This document shows, piece after piece, positions 52,768-61,401 of a stretch of DNA of 64,000 bases. The DNA comes from Streptomyces sp. Ag109_O5-1 (GTDB lineage Bacteria > Actinomycetota > Actinomycetes > Streptomycetales > Streptomycetaceae): NCBI RefSeq assembly GCF_003814875.1, contig NZ_RKQF01000001.1, forward strand, positions 8,494,001-8,558,000, read 5' to 3'. Under the pieces are notes generated by a model that worked only from the letters and a program-made list of their open reading frames with translations, was not told where the DNA came from and searched no databases. Within the stretch, counting starts at the first letter, position 1, and every line of letters begins with the position of its first letter. Both the position numbers and the translations under genes were made by a program.

Positions 52768-54246
52768 ATGACGGACCGACCCGCGCAGCGCACCCCCAAC
52801 CGCCAGCTCGCCGCGCTCATCGCAGAAGCGGGGTTCTCCAACGCGGGTCTGGCGCGTCGCGTCGACCAACTCGGCCTCGAACACGGGCTGGATCTCAGAT
52901 ACGACAAGACATCCGTCACCCGGTGGCTGCGCGGCCAGCAGCCCCGGGGCACCACCCCCGCGCTGATCGCCGAGGTCTTCACCCGGCGCCTCGGCCGCCG
53001 GCTCACCGCCCAGGATCTGGGCCTCGACGCATGCGCCCCGGTGTACGCCGGACTGGAGTTCGCGGCGACGCCCGAGGAGGCCGTCGACATCGTCAGCGGG
53101 CTGTGGCGCAAGGACTCCGGCAGCCACGCCGAGCTCCGCAAGATCGCGTTCACCCCGGCCGGGCTCGTGGTGCCCAGCCGGGACTGGCTGATCGGCCGCG
53201 CCGACGACAGGGTGGCCCGCGGCGAGCCGGCGCCGGCGCCCGCACCGGCGGCCCGGGTGCCGGCGCAGCTCCGTCCGGCCGTGCCCAGGCAGGTACCGCC
53301 CGTGCCGGGGCGCCCGCGCGGACAGACCGAACGCGGACCCGGCCAGAAGGTCACCGGCGGCGACATCGCCGCGCTGCGCTCCGTCGGCGACCTGTTCCGC
53401 ACGCTCGACGACGCGTACGGCGGTGGGCACGCCCGGCAGGCACTGGTGCGCTATCTGGAGCACGAGTGCGAGCCGATGCTGCGCGGCACGTACGGCGAGC
53501 AGACCGGCCGCAAGCTGTTCGGCGCGGCCGCCGACCTCACCCGGCTCGCGGGCTGGACGTCGTACGACATCGCGGCGCACGGCCTGGCGCAGCGTTACTT
53601 CGTGCAGTCCCTCCGGCTCGCCCAGGCGGCGGGGGACCGGGCCTACGGCTCCTACGTCCTGGTCACCATGAGCCGTCAGGCGGTCTACCTCGGGCACGGC
53701 CGGGAGGCGGTGCAGCTGGCGCGGGTGGCCCAGCAGGGCGTCGGCACCAGCGCCTCGCCGGTCGTCCAGGCGCTTCTGCACGCGGCCGAGGCCCGCGCGC
53801 ACGGAGTCCTCGGCGAGGTGCGGGCATGCACGGGCGCGCTGGTCCGCGCGGAACGCGCGCTGGAGGCGGCCCGCCCCGGCGACGAGGTCCCGCACTGGGC
53901 CCGCTTCTTCGACGAGGCCCAGCTCGCCGACGAGTTCGGCCACTGCCACCGGGACCTGCAGCAGTTCCGCGCGTCCGCCCAGCACGCCGAACGCTCACTG
54001 CAACTGCGTGCGCCCTCCTACGCCCGCAGCCGCCTCTTCTGCCGCGTCGTCCTCGCCACGGCTCGCCTGGGCCTCGGCGAACTCGACCAGGCGTGCGCGC
54101 TCGGCGTGGAAGCGGCGGGGGCGGCCGCGGAGATGCGCTCGGTGCGCGCGATCGAGTACGTCAAGGACTTCGAACGCCGACTGGAGCCGTACAAGGACGC
54201 GGCACCGGTAAAGGGCTACCGCGACAAGGTCGCCGCGCTGGGCTAG
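52768..54246 (+). CDS. HTH/TPR regulator of NsdA-like type
   Basis: 492 residues, ATG 52768. The N-terminal 80 residues form an XRE-like HTH with a long helix pair (NAGLARRVDQLGLEHGLDLR, YDKTSVTRWLRGQQPRGTTP). A disordered Pro/Ala linker (PAPAPAPAARVPAQLRPAVP) follows, then about six helical TPR-like repeats (LAQRYFVQSLRLAQAAGDRA, LLHAAEARAHGVLGEVRACT). The layout resembles NsdA and related Streptomyces regulators of sporulation and antibiotic production, but this is a paralogue and its targets are unknown. Confidence 0.75.
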   Translation: MTDRPAQRTPNRQLAALIAEAGFSNAGLARRVDQLGLEHGLDLRYDKTSVTRWLRGQQPRGTTPALIAEVFTRRLGRRLTAQDLGLDACAPVYAGLEFAATPEEAVDIVSGLWRKDSGSHAELRKIAFTPAGLVVPSRDWLIGRADDRVARGEPAPAPAPAARVPAQLRPAVPRQVPPVPGRPRGQTERGPGQKVTGGDIAALRSVGDLFRTLDDAYGGGHARQALVRYLEHECEPMLRGTYGEQTGRKLFGAAADLTRLAGWTSYDIAAHGLAQRYFVQSLRLAQAAGDRAYGSYVLVTMSRQAVYLGHGREAVQLARVAQQGVGTSASPVVQALLHAAEARAHGVLGEVRACTGALVRAERALEAARPGDEVPHWARFFDEAQLADEFGHCHRDLQQFRASAQHAERSLQLRAPSYARSRLFCRVVLATARLGLGELDQACALGVEAAGAAAEMRSVRAIEYVKDFERRLEPYKDAAPVKGYRDKVAALG

Positions 54247-54332
54247 CGGGGCAACCGCGCCGGCCGGGCCGACGGGGTGCTGCGCCGGGCGGGGCGGCTT
54301 TCGACTCGGCTCGCCTTTTCGCCGGTCCTTCC

Positions 54333-54957
54333 TTCTCCACCGCTCGCTTCCGCCGCGGAGGTGCTCAGCCACGACGGTGTTGTCCGGCGGTGCCGGGCCG
54401 GCCTTGACCACTCGCCGTTGCGGGTGGCGATGGTCGCTTCCGTGCCGCGCCGTCGTGGCTGGTCGCGCAGTTCCCCGCGCCCCTTACGGGGCGCTATGCG
54501 GCTCGGCGTTGCACAGTCCGCCTTGTGCGGCTCGCCTTTGTGGTGCTCCCTCTTTCTCCACCGCTCGCTTCCGCCGCGGAGGTGCTCAGCCACGACGGTG
54601 TTGTCCGGCGGTGCCGGGCCGGCCTTGACCACTTGCCGTTGCGGGTGGCGGTGGTCGCTTCCGTGCCGCGCCGTCGTGGCTGGTCGCGCAGTTCCCCGCG
54701 CCCCTTACGGGGCGCTATGAGGCTCGGCGTTGCACAGTCCGCCTTGTGCGGCTCGCCTTTGTGGTGCTCCCTCTTTCTCCACCGCTCGCTTCCGCCGCGG
54801 AGGTGCTCAGCCACGACGGTGTTGTCCGGCGGTGCCGGGCCGGCCTTGACCACTCGCCGTTGCGGGTGGCGATGGTCGCTTCCGTGCCGCGCCGTCGTGG
54901 CTGGTCGCGCAGTTCCCCGCGCCCCTGGCGGGGCGCTTACGCTGCTCGGCGTTGCAT
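54333..54957. repeat. Three tandem 221-bp repeats, each with terminator hairpins
   Basis: Units start at TTCTCCACCGCTCGCTTCCG: 54333, 54554 and 54775, spaced exactly 221 bases, with few differences (for example TATGCGGCT versus TATGAGGCT). The shared core has the dispersed-repeat text TGGCTGGTCGCGCAG and the hairpin GCGCCCC-TTAC-GGGGCGC. The last unit includes the C-terminal codons and stop of the downstream minus-strand FAD protein (stop at 54937), so the array looks like triplication of that gene's 3' end. The stretch 54247-54936 holds no real gene. Confidence 0.9.
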
Positions 54958-56292
54958 GGGCTCTGCTCGGTTCAAGGAGCCTGATGCGTCCAGGTCTGCC
55001 AATATCGCTGCCGTTGCCCGGTGGGCCGAATGGAGGGCTCCCTGGACTGTGCTGGTGTCGCGGTGGTCGCCGCAGACGTAGAGGCCGGCCAGGAGGCGGA
55101 CCGGGCGGCGGAGGTCGTGCGGGGGGCGCATGGCCGGGATCGCCTCCGGTGTGTGGTGGATCGCGAGGGTCTCCCAGCGGCGCGTCGACGTGCCGTAGAG
55201 ACGGGAGAGGTGCATACGGACCGATGTGTCGATGTCCGAGGGCGGTGTGCCGAGGACCGTGGAGGAGATCAGGGCACGGCCCTGGGGGGCCCGGCTCGGG
55301 TCGATGTTGCTGACCACGGAGGTGTGGGAGACGGGGCCGCTCCGGTCGGCGTCCAGCAGGAGCGACGTGCCCGTCGTGAGCGTCGCCGGTTCGTCCGTCG
55401 TGTGGTGGACCACCGTGACCTGGTGGAAGTCCGGGACCCGGAGGCCCGGGAGCAGTTCGGCGGCGGCCCGGGCATCGGTCGCCAGCAGGACCGCCTGACA
55501 GCGGATCTCGCCGTGGTCGGCCGTCGTCACCGATGTCGTCGAGACCGAGGTGACCCGTACGCCCGTGCGGACCGTGCCGGGTGGCAGGGCGCGGGCGAGG
55601 AGCTCGGGGACGACCTCGGCGCCTCCCTCCGGCACGCACAGCCGCCCGCTCGCGAAGGAGCGCAGGGCGAGGTCCGCGCACCGGCTGGACGTCGTCAGCT
55701 CGGGGTCGCAGAGCAGCGCCGCGAGCAGCGGGCGCAGGAAGCCGTCGACCGTGCGGGCGGGTACCCCGCGCTCCGCGAGGGCGTGGGCGGCGGGGAGCTC
55801 GGGGCGGGCGAGGAGCCGCTCGACGGGCGTGGTCGCCATCCGGCCCAGCGCCGCGCCCAGACGTGCCTGGTCGACCGCGCTACCCATCGGCGCGGTCACC
55901 CGCGCCGGGGCCACCGCCGAGCCCCTGGGGGCGCTCGCCAGGGCGCGCACGGCATACAGTGCGCCCCTCGCGCTTCCTCCGCCCGCCGGAGCGCCGGCCC
56001 GGTGCCTGCGCCCGTTGCGATGCAGTAGCACGCCGGGCGCGAACCGGCGCAGAGCCAGGGCGTCCAGTCCCGGTGTCAGCTGTAGTTCCGGGTAGGACGT
56101 GGACAGGAGCTGACCGATCCGGTCGAGCCGGAAGCCGTCGACCTTCTCGGTCGACATGCGTCCGCCGACGTAGGGGGCGGCCTCCAGGACCGCGGTCGTT
56201 ACTCCTGCGCTGTTCAGCCGATGAGCCGCGGAGAGTCCGGCGATACCGGCTCCCACGATGACGACGTCCGCCTGGTACGCGGGCTCATGCAC
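54937..56292 (-). CDS. FAD-dependent amine-oxidase-like protein
   Basis: 451 residues, GTG at 56292, with GAGGAGGGGCCTC just upstream. N-terminal FAD motif ADVVIVGAGIAGLSAAHRLN, then VLEAAPYVGGRMSTEKVDGF, typical of the amine oxidase/protoporphyrinogen oxidase/carotenoid desaturase superfamily. C-terminal GLYVCGDHRDTSTVQGALHS is the second FAD contact. The substrate is unknown. Its last codons lie in the 221-bp repeat, giving the tail EPMQRRAA. Confidence 0.85.
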   Translation of the reverse strand: MHEPAYQADVVIVGAGIAGLSAAHRLNSAGVTTAVLEAAPYVGGRMSTEKVDGFRLDRIGQLLSTSYPELQLTPGLDALALRRFAPGVLLHRNGRRHRAGAPAGGGSARGALYAVRALASAPRGSAVAPARVTAPMGSAVDQARLGAALGRMATTPVERLLARPELPAAHALAERGVPARTVDGFLRPLLAALLCDPELTTSSRCADLALRSFASGRLCVPEGGAEVVPELLARALPPGTVRTGVRVTSVSTTSVTTADHGEIRCQAVLLATDARAAAELLPGLRVPDFHQVTVVHHTTDEPATLTTGTSLLLDADRSGPVSHTSVVSNIDPSRAPQGRALISSTVLGTPPSDIDTSVRMHLSRLYGTSTRRWETLAIHHTPEAIPAMRPPHDLRRPVRLLAGLYVCGDHRDTSTVQGALHSAHRATAAILADLDASGSLNRAEPMQRRAA

Positions 56293-56452
56293 GAGGCCCC
56301 TCCTCGATTGCGCGTCCGGTGGAGACGTGATGCCCCCAACAGGCTCCGGGGATACCCGAGTTCGGGTCGAGGTTAGGGCGGTGAACGGTCGAGGACAGTC
56401 GCGCATGAACAGGGCACGGTCGCACACCGGTCGCATGCGGTCACATGTGGCG

Positions 56453-57346
56453 TCAGGCCGCGCGAATCGCGTCCTCGATGCCCGGGAACGCGAACGTGAA
56501 CCCCGACTCCAACAGCCGCTTGGGCACCACCCGTTGGCTGCCCAGGATGTCCCCGGCCAGCTCGCCCAGTGCGGTCCGCAGCACGGCGGCGGGCACCGGG
56601 AAGAGGGCCGGGCGGTGCAGTACCCGGGCCATCGCCGCCGTGATCTCACGGTTCGTCAGAGGCTGCGGCGCGGTGAGGTTGAAGGGGCCCGCCAGGCCCT
56701 CGGTGTCCATCAGGAACCTGATCGCGGCCACCTCGTCGTGCAGCGCGATGAACGACCAGTACTGACTTCCGTCACCCAGCCGGCCTCCGAGCCCCGCGCC
56801 GAAGAGCGGGAACAGCCGGCCCCAGGCCCCGCCACCCCGGGCGACCACCAGGCCCGTGCGCGGGAACACCGTCCGTACCCCCGCCTCCTGCGCCGGGGCC
56901 GCCGCCTCCTCCCACTCCACGCACAGCGACGGCAGGAAACCGTCCCCGGGCGGGGCGTCCTCGTCCACGATCCGGTCGCCGGTGTCGCCGTAGATGCCCA
57001 TCGCGCTGCCGCTCACGAACACCCGGGGCGGCTCCGGCATGGCCGCCACCGCCTCGGCGAGCGCGGCCGTGCCGAGGACCCGGCTGTCCCGGATCGTCTT
57101 CTTGTACGCCGGTGTCCAGCGCCGGTTGCCGATGCCCGCCCCTGCGAGGTTCACCACCGCGTCGCAGCCGGCCAGCCCGGCCGTGTCCACATACTGCCCC
57201 TCGGGGTCCCAGCACACCTCGCCGGCGCCGTGGGCCCCGCGCCGCACCAGGCGGACCACCTCGTGCCCGTCCGCCCGCAGGGACCGCACCAGGGCGCTGC
57301 CGATCAGACCGGACGCACCGGCCACCGCGATACGAGAACGTTCCAT
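56453..57346 (-). CDS. TIGR01777-family epimerase (extended SDR)
   Basis: 297 residues, ATG at 57346. Rossmann start MERSRIAVAGASGLIGSALV, then RLVRRGAHGAGEVCWDPEGQ, DAVVNLAGAGIGNRRWTPAY and a Tyr-type motif in SGSAMGIYGDTGDRIVDEDA. C-terminal GPFNLTAPQPLTNREIT. The family resembles SulA-type cell-division inhibitor/epimerases with no fixed substrate. It lies 59 bases upstream of the 239-bp inverted-repeat element. Confidence 0.88.
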   Translation of the reverse strand: MERSRIAVAGASGLIGSALVRSLRADGHEVVRLVRRGAHGAGEVCWDPEGQYVDTAGLAGCDAVVNLAGAGIGNRRWTPAYKKTIRDSRVLGTAALAEAVAAMPEPPRVFVSGSAMGIYGDTGDRIVDEDAPPGDGFLPSLCVEWEEAAAPAQEAGVRTVFPRTGLVVARGGGAWGRLFPLFGAGLGGRLGDGSQYWSFIALHDEVAAIRFLMDTEGLAGPFNLTAPQPLTNREITAAMARVLHRPALFPVPAAVLRTALGELAGDILGSQRVVPKRLLESGFTFAFPGIEDAIRAA

Positions 57347-57405
57347 GTGCCCCAGCATGCCCGCAGGTACGGCGGAAAACCCGATGGGCCCCCGGCGCGG
57401 CCCCG

Positions 57406-57644
57406 CTTAGGGGGTGTCCGGCGGATCAGGTTGGCTGAGAGAAGCGGCGGCTCTTGGCCGGCCGGAGCGGGGTCTGGTGCGTGCAGCTGCAAGGCGGAGG
57501 AGGGAGTCGACGCGGTGGGGGCACCTCCCGGCCGAAGGCTGGGGGACCTCGGCGAGTGACGACAACGCGGCCGGGGGTGCCCCCTCTGGGGGAGTGCGTG
57601 CCAGACCCCGCGACGCCGACAGGATCCGCCGGCCACCCCCTAAG
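57406..57644. mobile_element. 239-bp MITE-like element with 22-bp terminal inverted repeats
   Basis: CTTAGGGGGTGTCCGGCGGA... (57406-57427) and the complement ending CCCCCTAAG (57623-57644) match in 21 of 22 positions. The interior has no credible gene and includes a hairpin core GGCCGAAGGCTGGGGGAC shared (reverse sense) with the dispersed repeats at 2636 and 39817. It ends nine bases before the GNAT start, so it may affect that gene's promoter. No transposase is present; no clear target duplication was found. Confidence 0.75.
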
Positions 57645-57653
57645 GTGACCGGC

Positions 57654-58142
57654 ATGGCAGATCCGTACATACGCACCGCCCTGCCCGACGACGAAGAGGA
57701 ACTCGCCCTCCTCGACCGGGTCACCTGGTCCACCCTGCACGCGGTGACCCCCGAGCCGCAGCCGCCGTACCCGCCGTACTTCGACGAACGCCACACCCCG
57801 GACCAGTTCCTGGTCGCCGAGCTCGACCGGCGGATCGTCGGCTACGTCCGGCTCGCCCGTCCCACCCCGCTCGCCGCCAACACGCATGTGCTGCAGATCC
57901 AGGGCCTCGCCGTCACCGAGGAGGTGCGCGGCCGCGGCGTGGGACGCATCCTGATCCGGGCCGCCGTCGAGGAGGCCCGGCGGCGCGGCGCCCGACGGCT
58001 CACCCTGCGCGTCCTCGGACACAACACCCCGGCCCGCAAGCTGTACGAGGCCGAGGGCTTCGCCGTCGAGGGCGTACTACCCGAGGAGTTCCTCCTCGAC
58101 GGGCGGTACGTCGACGACGTCCTCATGGGGCGGACGGTGTGA
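57654..58142 (+). CDS. GNAT-family N-acetyltransferase
   Basis: 162 residues, ATG 57654. GNAT fold with the acetyl-CoA pyrophosphate loop VTEEVRGRGVGRILIRAA (R/Q-x-x-G-x-G/A), LQIQGLAV before it, and LRVLGHNTPARKLYEAEGF, the late motif with NxxAxxLYxxxGF. Typical of ribosomal-protein or small-molecule acetyltransferases; substrate unknown. It lies directly beside the MITE-like element, whose right end is nine bases upstream, and is convergent with the protease gene. Confidence 0.9.
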   Translation: MADPYIRTALPDDEEELALLDRVTWSTLHAVTPEPQPPYPPYFDERHTPDQFLVAELDRRIVGYVRLARPTPLAANTHVLQIQGLAVTEEVRGRGVGRILIRAAVEEARRRGARRLTLRVLGHNTPARKLYEAEGFAVEGVLPEEFLLDGRYVDDVLMGRTV

Positions 58143-58145
58143 CGG

Positions 58146-59330
58146 TCAGGACGTGATCAGGTCGCCCGTGTCCACCGGCTGGGTCGCGTCCGCCCCGCGC
58201 TGCGCGTCACCGGCCACCTCGTCGGCCGTCAGGACGTACCCCGTCTCGTTGTCCGAGGTGGAGCGGGCGAACACCACGCCGTACACCTTGCCGCCGGTGG
58301 TCAGCAGCGGGCCGCCGGAGTTGCCGGGGCGGACCGTGGAGCGGATCGAGTAGATCTCCCGGGTCACGGTGGCGTCGTTGTAGATGTTCTGCCCGGTGGC
58401 CTGCACCTTGTTCGCCACCGTGGCCGCCTGCAGGTTCAGGTCGCCGTCCTGCGGGTAGCCGGCGACCACCGACGAGTTGCCGCGCGCCGCGGCGGTGTCG
58501 AACCTCAGCACCGGCGCGCGCAGTTCCGGCACGTACAGCACCGCCACGTCCCGGTCCGGGTCGAAGAGGACCACCTGAGCGTCGTACGCCGGCCCCACCC
58601 CGCCGATCCGCACGCTCGGGTTGTCGATGCCGGCCACCACATGGGCGTTGGTCATCACATGCTCCGGCGCGAACACGAATCCGCTGCCCTCGCGGCCCTG
58701 GGTGCCGGAGGAACCCTCGATCTTGACCGTGCTGCGCTTGGCCGCGTTCGTCGCGGCCGCCGTGACGTTGTCGCCGGAGGGCTTGGCGACCTGGGCCGTC
58801 GACTCGTTCTCGAACGGGTTGAAGACCTGCGGGAAGCCCGCCTCGGTGAGCGCCGAGGTGGCCCGCGAGAACCAGGCCGGGGTGGTGTCCGGCATGGTTC
58901 TCTGCACCGCGCCGAGCAGCGTCGAGTCGCGGATCGCCGTCGTCACCGCGGGCGACGAGGACGCGGCAAGCACGCTCGCCGCCACCCAGGCCACGATCAG
59001 CACCGCCACCGAGTTGGCGAACGCCCCGCCTATCCCGTCGGCCACCCGCAGCGGCCCCTCGTCCAGCTCCCGGCGCAGCCGCAGCGCCAGCCGCCCCGCC
59101 AGCTCGTGCCCCACCACCGCCGGCACCAGCACCGTCAGCACCGCGACCACCGTCGCCGTCGCCGTCCCGCGCGTGACCAGCTCCATCACCCACGGCAGCA
59201 CCCACACGCCGATCACCGCGCCGCCGACGAACCCGGCCAGCGAGACACAGCCGGCCACCAGCCCGCGCCGGTAACCGGACGCCGCGTACACGAGGACCAC
59301 CAGTACGAGCACCAGGTCGAGCAGGTCCAC
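58146..59330 (-). CDS. Membrane-anchored trypsin-like serine protease with CvpA domain (MarP type)
   Basis: 394 residues, GTG at 59330. About four N-terminal spans form a CvpA domain (LLDLVLVLVVLVYAASGYRR, LAGFVGGAVIGVWVLPWVME). The C-terminal chymotrypsin-fold protease has His in MTNAHVVAG, Asp in DPDRDVAVLYV, and catalytic Ser in RPGNSGGPLL. Two Cys expected for a MarP disulfide are not evident in the protease domain. The relatives protect against acid or oxidative stress in mycobacteria. The active site faces outside. Confidence 0.9.
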   Translation of the reverse strand: MDLLDLVLVLVVLVYAASGYRRGLVAGCVSLAGFVGGAVIGVWVLPWVMELVTRGTATATVVAVLTVLVPAVVGHELAGRLALRLRRELDEGPLRVADGIGGAFANSVAVLIVAWVAASVLAASSSPAVTTAIRDSTLLGAVQRTMPDTTPAWFSRATSALTEAGFPQVFNPFENESTAQVAKPSGDNVTAAATNAAKRSTVKIEGSSGTQGREGSGFVFAPEHVMTNAHVVAGIDNPSVRIGGVGPAYDAQVVLFDPDRDVAVLYVPELRAPVLRFDTAAARGNSSVVAGYPQDGDLNLQAATVANKVQATGQNIYNDATVTREIYSIRSTVRPGNSGGPLLTTGGKVYGVVFARSTSDNETGYVLTADEVAGDAQRGADATQPVDTGDLITS

Positions 59331-59520
59331 TGAGCCGCCTTTCTCTCGGTGCCCTTAATACGGTCGGGACAGGTCCAGTGATCAGTTCACGCGCGCGGGA
59401 ACCTCGGGAACCGGCCACGCGTGCGTGTACCTCCTGAAACGTCCCGGACCGGGACGATGGTTCCACCAGGTGGCACAGCACACATCGCGGACGCGGTGGA
59501 TCAACCCGAGAGTGGGTGCC

Positions 59521-60465
59521 ATGCGTGTCCTCCCCAGAGCGGGGCGGCGCACCAGGATCACCGTCCTGACGCTGCTCGGCTGTCTGCCCGGCCTTGTCGC
59601 CGTCCTTACGCTGGTGCTGTGCACCCAGGGCGTCGACCGCCCCGTCGCGATGCACCTCGCCGCACCCGCGCCCGCCAGCCCGGCCGGCCGGTACCGGGCG
59701 CCCCGGCCGCGTATCGTGCCGCGCTCGGCCTGGCTGAACGCCACCGTCCGCCGCATCCAGCCGCCGCCGCGCTACGACGACAAGGTCGTCGCCGTCTTCG
59801 TGCACCACACCGACTCGCCCAACGGCTACTCCTGCGCACAGGCGCCCGAGATCATCCGCCGCCTCTACACCGGCCAGACCGGCGACCGGGACTGGGACGA
59901 CATCGGCTACAACTTCCTCGTCGACCGCTGCGGCACCATCTACGAGGGCCGTGCCGGCGGCACCGACCGGGCCGTCACCGGCGCCCACACCCAGGGCTTC
60001 AACCACCGCACCGCAGGCATCGCCGCCCTCGGCACCTTCACCGCCGGGGTGCCGGTGCCGCGCGCCATGACCGACTCCATCGCGGCCCTCGTCGCCTGGA
60101 AACTCGGGCTGGCCGACGTCGACCCGCGCGCCAAGGCCCGCCTGGTCTCCAGCAACGACCGCAGCCGCTACCAGCAGGGCACCACCGTCGCCCTGCCCGC
60201 GGTCGCCGGCCACCAGGACGGCTACATGACCAACTGCCCCGGCGCCGCCCTCGCCGCCCGCCTCCCGGAGATCAGGGCGGCGGCGGCCCGGCTGCAGGGC
60301 AGGGTGCCGACGAGGGCGGCCACCGGAACACCGACCAGGACGCCCACGGCGACCTGGCCGGGAACGCCGTGGATGACACCCCTGCGCCCGGCCACGGCGG
60401 CACCGGTGACACCGGCGCGAACGCCTGCGGGAACACCCGCGAAGACGTCCACAGGCACGCCATAG
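59521..60465 (+). CDS. Secreted peptidoglycan-recognition/N-acetylmuramoyl-L-alanine amidase
   Basis: 314 residues from ATG 59521. A signal-anchor (RITVLTLLGCLPGLVAVLTL) precedes a PGRP/amidase_2 domain with RSAWLNATVRRIQPPPRYDD, the zinc-side AVFVHHTDSPNGYSC, DDIGYNFLVDRCGTIYEGRA and GHQDGYMTNCPGAAL (second zinc His and Cys). It would cleave the amide between MurNAc and the stem peptide. The C-terminal tail is Thr/Pro-rich (ATGTPTRTPTATWPGTPW), probably glycosylated or wall-bound. Confidence 0.9.
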   Translation: MRVLPRAGRRTRITVLTLLGCLPGLVAVLTLVLCTQGVDRPVAMHLAAPAPASPAGRYRAPRPRIVPRSAWLNATVRRIQPPPRYDDKVVAVFVHHTDSPNGYSCAQAPEIIRRLYTGQTGDRDWDDIGYNFLVDRCGTIYEGRAGGTDRAVTGAHTQGFNHRTAGIAALGTFTAGVPVPRAMTDSIAALVAWKLGLADVDPRAKARLVSSNDRSRYQQGTTVALPAVAGHQDGYMTNCPGAALAARLPEIRAAAARLQGRVPTRAATGTPTRTPTATWPGTPWMTPLRPATAAPVTPARTPAGTPAKTSTGTP

Positions 60466-60537
60466 CCGATACGCAGGCCCCACAGATCCGCGCGTCCTAC
60501 CGTCGAGGACATCAGCAGCCGACTGGAGGTGGGGATC

Positions 60538-60795
60538 ATGAACAGCAGTCGTACCGAAGCCCGTACGGAGACCACGCAGGGTGCGGAGGGCACCGGGAAG
60601 GCCGGCCGGGTCAGGTCGTCCCGGGGACCGTGGGCCGTGGTCTGCGCGGTCGCGACGGTCGTCCTCGGACCGGCCGCGGTCACCGCGTCCGCCCTCGACC
60701 AGGCCAACGCGGCACCGATGCACCATGCGGTCAAGGCCGAGCAGACGCAGGCGTACATCCCGTCGGACGTGACCCGGCGCCGCACTGCGGCGTGA
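60538..60795 (+). CDS. Small secreted or membrane protein
   Basis: 85 residues, ATG 60538, GGAGG nine bases upstream (GTG 60529 is in frame but overlaps that site). A hydrophobic segment (WAVVCAVATVVLGPAAVTAS) near residues 32-51 followed by ALDQANAAP suggests a signal with cleavage, leaving a very short mature piece (MHHAVKAEQTQAYIPSDVTR). Function unknown. It follows the amidase by 72 bases. Confidence 0.65.
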   Translation: MNSSRTEARTETTQGAEGTGKAGRVRSSRGPWAVVCAVATVVLGPAAVTASALDQANAAPMHHAVKAEQTQAYIPSDVTRRRTAA

Positions 60796-60826
60796 CACTC
60801 ACGCCCCGACACTCACGCCGTGGCGC

Positions 60827-61345
60827 TCACTCCTTGAAGCGGTCCCACAGCTTGGGGAACCGCTCGGAGAGCACCCGCTCGTTCTCGAAGTCGACCGGGG
60901 CGCCCTCCGGTTCGGAGGGAGCGGGCGCGATACCCAGATCCGGCGCCACGGTCCCGGTGAGCTGCTCGTACGCCTCGTCCGCCGCGTACCCCAGCTCCTC
61001 GCCGTCGCCGTCGACCTCCTCGTCGAAGTCGTCCAGCAGCTCCGCCAGCGTGTCCGGATCGTGCACGGCACCCTCGTAGACATCCCGGCCCTGGCCGATC
61101 AGCCAGCACCGGAAGAAGTCGAACGCGTCGTCGCTCGCGCCGTCCAGCAGCACCCAGGCGGCGCCCCACAGGTCCCAGCGGTAGGCGCGGTTGTAGCGGG
61201 CCTCGAAGTGACGGGCGAAGTCCAGGACCAGGTCCGGCTCCAGCTGGAGCAGCCGGTCGACCAGCAGGTCCGCCTGGTCGTCGGGGTCGCCCTCGGCGGC
61301 CTCGCGGGTGGCGTCGACCAGCTCCCAGAACTCCGTCTCGTCCAT
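60827..61345 (-). CDS. DUF4240 protein
   Basis: 172 residues, ATG at 61345. Acidic and soluble. MDETEFWELVDATREAAEGD, LLQLEPDLVLDFARHFEARY, then WDLWGAAWVLLDGASDDAFD and FFRCWLIGQGRDVYEGAVHD are the DUF4240 hallmarks. The family often accompanies toxin immunity or polymorphic systems, but no toxin gene is here. Function unknown. Confidence 0.83.
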   Translation of the reverse strand: MDETEFWELVDATREAAEGDPDDQADLLVDRLLQLEPDLVLDFARHFEARYNRAYRWDLWGAAWVLLDGASDDAFDFFRCWLIGQGRDVYEGAVHDPDTLAELLDDFDEEVDGDGEELGYAADEAYEQLTGTVAPDLGIAPAPSEPEGAPVDFENERVLSERFPKLWDRFKE

Positions 61346-61401
61346 CACGGGTCCAGCATCGTGCCTGAGCGCCGGGGGCGCACGCGGAGTGGTGCGGATT
61401 G

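Noticed and set aside
54494..55681. A Pro/Arg-rich protein over the 221-bp array
   Set aside because: Its repeats are translations of the DNA repeat with tails like QRRAA; the FAD oxidoreductase frame is the real one.
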